Of a stretch of DNA of 64,000 nt, positions 59,380 through 64,000 are shown in pieces. Both the position numbers and the translations under genes were made by a program. The notes below the pieces were generated by a model, which was not told the DNA's origin, made no database searches, and saw only the letters and a program-made list of their open reading frames with translations. The DNA lies in assembly GCF_018687975.1 (NCBI RefSeq), contig NZ_CP061310.1, positions 434,001 to 498,000 on the forward strand, written 5' to 3'. This DNA is from Polynucleobacter sp. es-EL-1 (GTDB lineage Bacteria > Pseudomonadota > Gammaproteobacteria > Burkholderiales > Burkholderiaceae). Within the stretch, counting starts at the first letter, position 1. The number at the start of each line of letters is the position of its first letter.

Positions 59380-59811
59380 ATGCGTACTTGGTATATGAAA
59401 CGAAATTGCTCCTTTTCACCGAAACAGGTGGGGATGTTTTACGCTTCCATTGTTTGTTTTTCGCTATTGGTAGCAAGCTACTTTTTATTAATTGGGGTAT
59501 GGATGGTCATTATCTTTACTACCATCGAAATCCTAGCCCTAACGATTGCTTTGTATATCTACACCCGCCATGCGCTTGACTATGAAAAGATCACGATAGC
59601 TGGAAAGCAGCTTCTATTTGAGAGAAGCTGGGGTGGCAAGTTGCAGCAGCATGAATTTAATACAGTCTGGACCAAAGTCATTTCAACGGGTAAGGCGGAT
59701 AGAGATATCGCATTAAAAAGTGCAAATCAAGAAGTGGTCATTGGTTTTTTTGTTGGAGTAAATGAGCGAGAGAAGTTTCAAAAAGAGCTTCAACAATATC
59801 TCGGAATTTGA
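59380..59811 (+). CDS. DUF2244 membrane protein
   Basis: A 143-residue protein with a DUF2244-like layout: a basic start (KRNCSFSPKQVG), two adjacent transmembrane helices (YASIVCFSLLVASYFLLIG and VIIFTTIEILALTIALYIY) and a C-terminal soluble beta domain (HALDYEKITIAGKQLLFERSW, VVIGFFVGVNEREKFQKELQQ). In other bacteria such genes lie near cytochrome c oxidase genes, which fits a copper context. Another ATG lies at 59395. It is 22 bases before the PCu(A)C chaperone gene. Confidence 0.72.
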   Translation: MRTWYMKRNCSFSPKQVGMFYASIVCFSLLVASYFLLIGVWMVIIFTTIEILALTIALYIYTRHALDYEKITIAGKQLLFERSWGGKLQQHEFNTVWTKVISTGKADRDIALKSANQEVVIGFFVGVNEREKFQKELQQYLGI

Positions 59812-59833
59812 ATTTAACTAGGAGGAAGTAAGA

Positions 59834-60328
59834 ATGACACGTAACACATTATTCAAAGCATTGTTGGTTTCAGCGCTTAGCGTAGTTGGTTTGGCAAATG
59901 CACAAAACGCTAAAGTTGGCAGTGTAGAGATTGAACATGCCTATACCCGCGCAACGGTTCCAGGCCAAATGGCTGCCGGCGGTTTTATGAAGATTGAGAA
60001 CAAAGGCAAAGCAGATCAACTGATCTCCGCTAGCTCTCCAGTGGCTGGTGAAGTGCAGTTGCACGAAATGGCGATGGAAGGCAATGTGATGAAAATGCGC
60101 CAGGTAAAGGATATTCCAGTGCCAGCTGGTGGTGCAGTTGAATTAAAGCCAGGCGGTTTGCACCTCATGTTTATGAATATCAAGGCCCCATTAGCAGCTG
60201 GTCAAACTGTTCCAGTCAAACTCAAGTTTGCTAAGGCTGGCGAAGTAGAAGTGAAGATGCCAGTCAATGCAATGGGCGCTCAAGGCGGCTCTCATGATAG
60301 TAGTCATGGTAGCGGAATGAAGCACTAA
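59834..60328 (+). CDS. Periplasmic copper chaperone PCu(A)C
   Basis: A 164-residue secreted copper chaperone. The signal peptide is LLVSALSVVGLANA. The Cu(I) site follows the family pattern exactly: His77, Met88, His110 and Met112, spaced H-x10-M-x21-H-x-M. The core is a cupredoxin-like beta-barrel (AYTRATVPGQMAAGGFMKIEN). An unusual C-terminal tail holds extra histidines and a methionine (SHDSSHGSGMKH), which may give a second metal site. PCu(A)C delivers copper to the CuA or CuB centre of cytochrome oxidases. TAGGAGGAAG before the ATG is a strong ribosome site. A bidirectional terminator follows. Confidence 0.93.
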   Translation: MTRNTLFKALLVSALSVVGLANAQNAKVGSVEIEHAYTRATVPGQMAAGGFMKIENKGKADQLISASSPVAGEVQLHEMAMEGNVMKMRQVKDIPVPAGGAVELKPGGLHLMFMNIKAPLAAGQTVPVKLKFAKAGEVEVKMPVNAMGAQGGSHDSSHGSGMKH

Positions 60329-60356
60329 GATTGATTTGGCAGTACTGCTGAGCCAA

Positions 60357-60391
60357 TAAAAAAGCCCCTAGTTCTCACTAGGGGCTTTTTA
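60357..60391. terminator. Bidirectional terminator between PCu(A)C and ilvD
   Basis: AAAAAGCCCCTAG and CTAGGGGCTTTTT flank the loop TTCTCA. The long symmetric A and T ends let it stop transcription from both sides. Confidence 0.9.
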
Positions 60392-60406
60392 GTTAGAGCA
60401 ATTCAC

Positions 60407-62098
60407 TTAGATTTTTAAATCCAAGTCAGTAACCGCACCTTTGCTAGCGCTACTTGCAAGACTTGCATATTTTGCTAGCAGGCCGCGCGTATAGCGAGGT
60501 TTAGGTTGCTTCCAAGCAGCACGACGCTTAGCAATCTCTTCATCGCTGACATTGAGCTGAATCAGTAGCTTGTGGGCATCGATTGTGACGGAGTCGCCTT
60601 CTTCAATCAAGGCAATCGTTCCGCCTACATAAGCCTCGGGAGCTACGTGTCCAACTACCATTCCCCATGTGCCACCAGAGAAGCGACCATCGGTGATGAG
60701 GCCTACAGACTCGCCTAAGCCTTGGCCAACTAAGGCAGAGGTAGGGGCGAGCATCTCACGCATACCAGGGCCGCCTTTAGGGCCTTCATAGCGAATGACC
60801 ATGACATCACCATCTTTAATCTTCTGCGCCATGATGGCTGCCATTGCATCATCCTCAGAGTCAAAGACGCGGGCAGGGCCAGTAATGGAGGGATTCTTAA
60901 GACCCGTAATTTTGGCTACGCAGCCTTCAGGAGAAATATTTCCTTTGAGGATTGCCAGGTGACCTTGCTTATAGATTGGGTTATCAAGAGTACGAATTAC
61001 CTTTTGATCAGCGCGTGGCACTGAAGGGACATCTTTGAGTGTCTCAGCAATCGTTTTGCCGGTGATGGTCATGCAATCGCCATGCAAAAGTCCGCCATCG
61101 AGCAAAATCTTCATCACTTGTGGGATGCCACCAGCTTGGTGCAGATCAGTTGCTAAATACTGACCAGAGGGTTTCATATCGGCAATGACGGGAACGCGTT
61201 TGCGAATACGCTCAAAATCATCAATCGTCCAATCAATTTCAGCAGCGCTGGTAATCGCGAGGTAATGCAAAACCGCATTTGTCGATCCACCAACGGCCAT
61301 AATGACGCTCACTGCGTTCTCAATGGATTTCTTGGTAATGATGTCGCGTGGACGCAAATTCTTTTTAATGGCCTCCACCAACACGATTGCGGATTCATGC
61401 GCGCTAGCAACTTTCTCAGCATCTTCATTGGCCATTGTGGATGAGTAAGGCAGGCTCATGCCAAGCGCTTCAAATGAAGAGCTCATCGTATTGGCGGTAT
61501 ACATACCACCGCAAGATCCACTGCCTGGGCAGGCATGCTGCTCAACGCCCTTGAGGTCAGATTCACTCAGGCGGCCAGAGGTGAACTCACCAACCGCTTC
61601 AAATGCAGAAACAATATTGAGGTCCTTGCCTTTGAAGTGACCAGGTTTAATCGTGCCACCATAAACATAGATACCAGGAACGTTGGTACGCGCTAGCGCC
61701 ATCATGCCGCCTGGCATATTTTTGTCGCAGCCACCAATCACCAATACACCGTCTTGCCATAGACCATTCACACAGGTTTCAATGCTGTCAGCAATCACTT
61801 CACGAGAAACGAGGGAGTATTTCATGCCCTCAGTGCCCATGCCAATGCCATCGGATACTGTTGGGGTGCCAAATAACTGGGACTTGGCACCAGCTTCTTC
61901 CAGGGCTATAACTGCTGCATCAGCCAGTTTTTGTAAGCCGCTATTGCAGGGGGTAATCGTGGAGTGCCCATTGGCCACACCAACCATAGGTTTTACAAAA
62001 TCCGTTTCTTGGTAGCCCATCGCGTAATACATTGAGCGATTGGGAGCGCGGGCAACTCCTTCGGTAACGTTGCGCGAGCGTTCATTTAAGCGTTTCAT
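60407..62098 (-). CDS. ilvD: Dihydroxy-acid dehydratase
   Basis: A 563-residue Fe-S enzyme that dehydrates dihydroxy acids in valine, leucine, isoleucine and pantothenate synthesis. The cluster-binding cysteines are in TPCNSGLQ, VIGGCDKNMPGG near residue 123 and HACPGSGSCGGMYTANTM near 195. The C-terminal GRFSGGTWGMVVGHVAPEAYVGG near 475 is the substrate site. The length fits the family. The start at 62098 begins MKRLNERSRNVTEGVARAPNRSM, as in relatives. It is divergent from the response-regulator gene. Confidence 0.95.
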   Translation of the reverse strand: MKRLNERSRNVTEGVARAPNRSMYYAMGYQETDFVKPMVGVANGHSTITPCNSGLQKLADAAVIALEEAGAKSQLFGTPTVSDGIGMGTEGMKYSLVSREVIADSIETCVNGLWQDGVLVIGGCDKNMPGGMMALARTNVPGIYVYGGTIKPGHFKGKDLNIVSAFEAVGEFTSGRLSESDLKGVEQHACPGSGSCGGMYTANTMSSSFEALGMSLPYSSTMANEDAEKVASAHESAIVLVEAIKKNLRPRDIITKKSIENAVSVIMAVGGSTNAVLHYLAITSAAEIDWTIDDFERIRKRVPVIADMKPSGQYLATDLHQAGGIPQVMKILLDGGLLHGDCMTITGKTIAETLKDVPSVPRADQKVIRTLDNPIYKQGHLAILKGNISPEGCVAKITGLKNPSITGPARVFDSEDDAMAAIMAQKIKDGDVMVIRYEGPKGGPGMREMLAPTSALVGQGLGESVGLITDGRFSGGTWGMVVGHVAPEAYVGGTIALIEEGDSVTIDAHKLLIQLNVSDEEIAKRRAAWKQPKPRYTRGLLAKYASLASSASKGAVTDLDLKI

Positions 62099-62249
62099 GC
62101 TGATATTGACTCCAGAAAAGAATTGGTCGAAAAGCTCTATTGTGCCGTGAGATAAAGCAAAGTGCAGGGGTTTATATGACCTTTTCTACTACTTTGCGAT
62201 ATGTCTTTTTAGGCATATCTGGCTATTGTATTTGCTGATTACCCCCTAG

Positions 62250-62269
62250 TATTAGCTTCATAGCTAATA
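62250..62269. promoter_or_regulatory. Perfect inverted repeat before the response regulator
   Basis: TATTAGCT and AGCTAATA are perfect inverted eight-mers around TCAT, centred about 68 bases before the ATG at 62328. The preceding ACCCCCTAG is also notable. The dyad could be an operator, perhaps an autoregulatory site of the FixJ-type regulator. Unproven. Confidence 0.4.
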
Positions 62270-62327
62270 TCCTTTCGAAAATAGCTGCAGTAAATTGCAC
62301 TATTCGTAACTTTTTCCTTCAAATTCA

Positions 62328-62954
62328 ATGACTAAAGTTGGCCACATCTACCTAATTGACGACGATGCGTCAATGCGCACCTCTTTAAGCAGAATGCTTA
62401 AGGAGGTGGGATACATGGTTGAGGACTTTTCTTCAGCGGTAACCTTTTTAGAGCATTCCCTGCCGGTATCACCAGCAGTGATCTTGTTAGACATGCAAAT
62501 GCCGGATATGACCGGTTTAGATCTTCAGGAAAAATTACTGCAAATGGGTCGCAAGACCCCGATTGTCTTTGTAAGTGGCCAAAGCCACCCCCATCAGATT
62601 GTGAAAGGCCTCAAAAAAGGGGCTATTGACTTCCTTTTTAAGCCCTTTAACTTGGAAGACTTGCTTAAAGCGGTAGCTGATGCGGTGGAGTTCGATCGAC
62701 GTCAGTTAAAGCGTATCTCTAAGGAGGTGGAAACCAAGAAGGACTACGCCACCTTAACCCCAAGGGAAAAAGAGGTCTGTTTTTGGCTAGTAAAGGGCTT
62801 GCTTAATAAGGATATTGCTGTCAAGCTCGGAACCACTGATGCAACGATTAAGGTTCACAAGGCTAGAGTGATGGACAAAATGCATGTTGAGTCTGTTCAA
62901 ACGCTGGTTGCCAAGTATCTAGAGTCAGAGCTTGAAGATATTGAAAAAAGTTAG
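62328..62954 (+). CDS. FixJ/TodT-type response regulator
   Basis: A 208-residue two-domain regulator. The receiver domain has the acid pair Asp11/Asp12, the phosphorylated Asp55 in VILLDMQMPDMTG and the conserved lysine in DFLFKPF near residue 105. The C-terminal LuxR/NarL-type HTH is LTPREKEVCFWLVKGLLNKDIAVKLGTTDATIKVHKARVMDKM near residue 143. This layout is that of FixJ, StyR and TodT. No sensor kinase gene is adjacent, so it is an orphan here. An inverted repeat lies upstream. Confidence 0.9.
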   Translation: MTKVGHIYLIDDDASMRTSLSRMLKEVGYMVEDFSSAVTFLEHSLPVSPAVILLDMQMPDMTGLDLQEKLLQMGRKTPIVFVSGQSHPHQIVKGLKKGAIDFLFKPFNLEDLLKAVADAVEFDRRQLKRISKEVETKKDYATLTPREKEVCFWLVKGLLNKDIAVKLGTTDATIKVHKARVMDKMHVESVQTLVAKYLESELEDIEKS

Positions 62955-63035
62955 CTGTTTGGCTAATTTCCCTTGTATAGATTAAGAACTATGATGAGGC
63001 ACGAATTTGGCAAATAATTCACTAAAAGCGCTTTT

Positions 63036-64000
63036 GTGACTAGTAACTCTAAACTCCCCGAGATAAATAAGGCAGCTTTTGCACAGGCAAGAGAAAAGCT
63101 TGGCTTGAGTGCCAAGGATCTTGGTGGAATGGCTTGTTTGTCTACTCGCCAAATTGAGCAGATTGAGAATGGTGAGAGTGCTACGTTCTATAGTGCCCAA
63201 GTTAAATTTACTGCTGCTAAAAAAGTAGCAAAACTATTGGGTCTGAGTGAGAAAGAAGCTTTTGAGCTTGATGAAAAAACTGTGCCCAAAGAAGTGGAGC
63301 CAGAACCAACTGCAATAGCGCAAGAAGTGCAAGCGCCAATTAATCCAGTTAAAGAATCCACTCCAAAGCAAAAAACGGAATCTGCCAATCCTGAGCAAGA
63401 CCTCTCTCCATTAAATGAGGTGCCAAAGGAAGCTGTATCTTCAATAGATTCTTCTGAGTCAAAACCTGCAAAGAAAAAGAACTTATTTTTGTGGTTGAGT
63501 GTCTTGGCTGCCGCTGCATTTGCCATTATCAATTTGAGCTCATTCTTTTTTGCAGACAATCCACAAGAGGTGGTGATTGTTAAAGAAGAGGTGATAGCCG
63601 TTCCACAAACGCCATCACCTACGCCATCTGAATCTGCTCCGGCGCCATCAACACCAGCAACTCTGCCTGTCACTCCAGCGGTGCCTGCAACGGTGCCAGC
63701 GTCTTCGCCAGTAATTGCTTCGGAGCTCTCAACAGCTTGCCCCGCTGAGGAGGCGATAATTCGCTTTAAGCCTGAAGCGCCTCGCAAGGCAGGCGATATG
63801 GTTTACCTGCAGGCTAAATCCAAGCAAGTGGTTTGTGTGGTCGATGCCAGCGGAAAAACCCAGAATAAATTGTTGGAGCCGGGGGTTGGTGCCTCTTTTT
63901 ATGGTCAGCCACCATTTAAGGTTCTCACTTCTGGGCTTAGGGAAGTGGATGTTTTCTTTCAGGGCACGAAAGTGCGCCTAGCAGACCCTGCTGGAAAAAC
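63036..64000 (+). CDS. RodZ-like helix-turn-helix membrane protein (partial, 3' end beyond window)
   Basis: A frame from the GTG at 63036 stays open to the window end (over 320 residues). It starts with an Xre-type helix-turn-helix (FAQAREKLGLSAKDLGG, then STRQIEQIENG; residues 15-60). A lysine/proline/glutamate-rich linker follows, then one transmembrane helix (LFLWLSVLAAAAFAIINL near residue 150) and a proline/serine/threonine-rich stretch. A C-terminal beta-rich domain (MVYLQAKSKQVVCVVDASGKTQ) is cut by the edge. This order is that of RodZ, which links MreB to the membrane in rod-shaped cells, but it could also be another HTH-TM-DUF4115 protein. A TAA just upstream (63015) limits the start; no better start than GTG is seen. 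Confidence 0.78.
   Translation, partial: MTSNSKLPEINKAAFAQAREKLGLSAKDLGGMACLSTRQIEQIENGESATFYSAQVKFTAAKKVAKLLGLSEKEAFELDEKTVPKEVEPEPTAIAQEVQAPINPVKESTPKQKTESANPEQDLSPLNEVPKEAVSSIDSSESKPAKKKNLFLWLSVLAAAAFAIINLSSFFFADNPQEVVIVKEEVIAVPQTPSPTPSESAPAPSTPATLPVTPAVPATVPASSPVIASELSTACPAEEAIIRFKPEAPRKAGDMVYLQAKSKQVVCVVDASGKTQNKLLEPGVGASFYGQPPFKVLTSGLREVDVFFQGTKVRLADPAGK

Overview
The window looks like the chromosome of a freshwater betaproteobacterium of the Burkholderiaceae, most like Polynucleobacter. The signs are dense coding with short gaps, moderate-to-low GC, several Bug/TctC-type binding proteins, a DUF3460 gene, 6S RNA beside zapA, an oxalyl-CoA decarboxylase plus formyl-CoA transferase locus, and a CphA'/CphA cyanophycin synthetase pair with its linked ABC transporter and DUF1854 gene. 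This is inferred from gene content and protein resemblance; no 16S rRNA lies in the window. I saw no insertion sequence, phage, plasmid or CRISPR signal.

Left part (1-9640): the end of a malonyl-CoA decarboxylase gene, a TctC-type binding protein and a malonyl-CoA synthetase form a malonate-use operon. A TauE/SafE permease, 6S RNA, zapA and a small coiled-coil gene follow on the minus strand. Next is a complete vitamin B12 import operon (btuB-btuF-btuC-btuD) behind a well-conserved cobalamin riboswitch.

Oxalate region (9641-16329): a Crp/Fnr-type regulator, oxalyl-CoA decarboxylase, two formyl-CoA:oxalate CoA-transferases, a stand-alone PAS protein and a formyltransferase. The last resembles the N-terminal hydrolase domain of 10-formyltetrahydrofolate dehydrogenase more than methionyl-tRNA formyltransferase. 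An FNR-like dyad lies in front of oxc. The likely flow is oxalate to oxalyl-CoA to formyl-CoA, with the extra formyltransferase perhaps linking the formyl group to folate.

Housekeeping middle (16351-43140): panC, scpA, DUF3460, metG, fdhD, dcd, an arginine/lysine decarboxylase, a TRAP permease pair behind argH, hemC-hemD, ubiC, an RhlE-like helicase, a LeuE-like exporter, an aldehyde dehydrogenase, msrA, pdxH, tcdA, an alanine-use pair (amino-acid permease and alanine dehydrogenase), a GDT1/TMEM165-type transporter, pepN and fbp.

Right part (43152-64000): cphA' and cphA abut on the minus strand, with the ABC transporter and DUF1854 gene diverging from them. Then come tRNA-Thr(CGT) and a complete tripartite tricarboxylate transporter (tctC-tctB-tctA). 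A copper-acquisition-like cluster follows: two DUF2946 proteins, an OprC-like outer-membrane copper receptor, a secreted DsrE protein, four small unknown proteins, a DUF2244 protein and a PCu(A)C chaperone. The window closes with ilvD, a FixJ-type response regulator and a partial RodZ-like helix-turn-helix membrane protein.

The copper cluster with its untracked 33-residue Met/His peptide, and the oxalate locus with its folate-type formyltransferase, are the best candidates for under-described biology.
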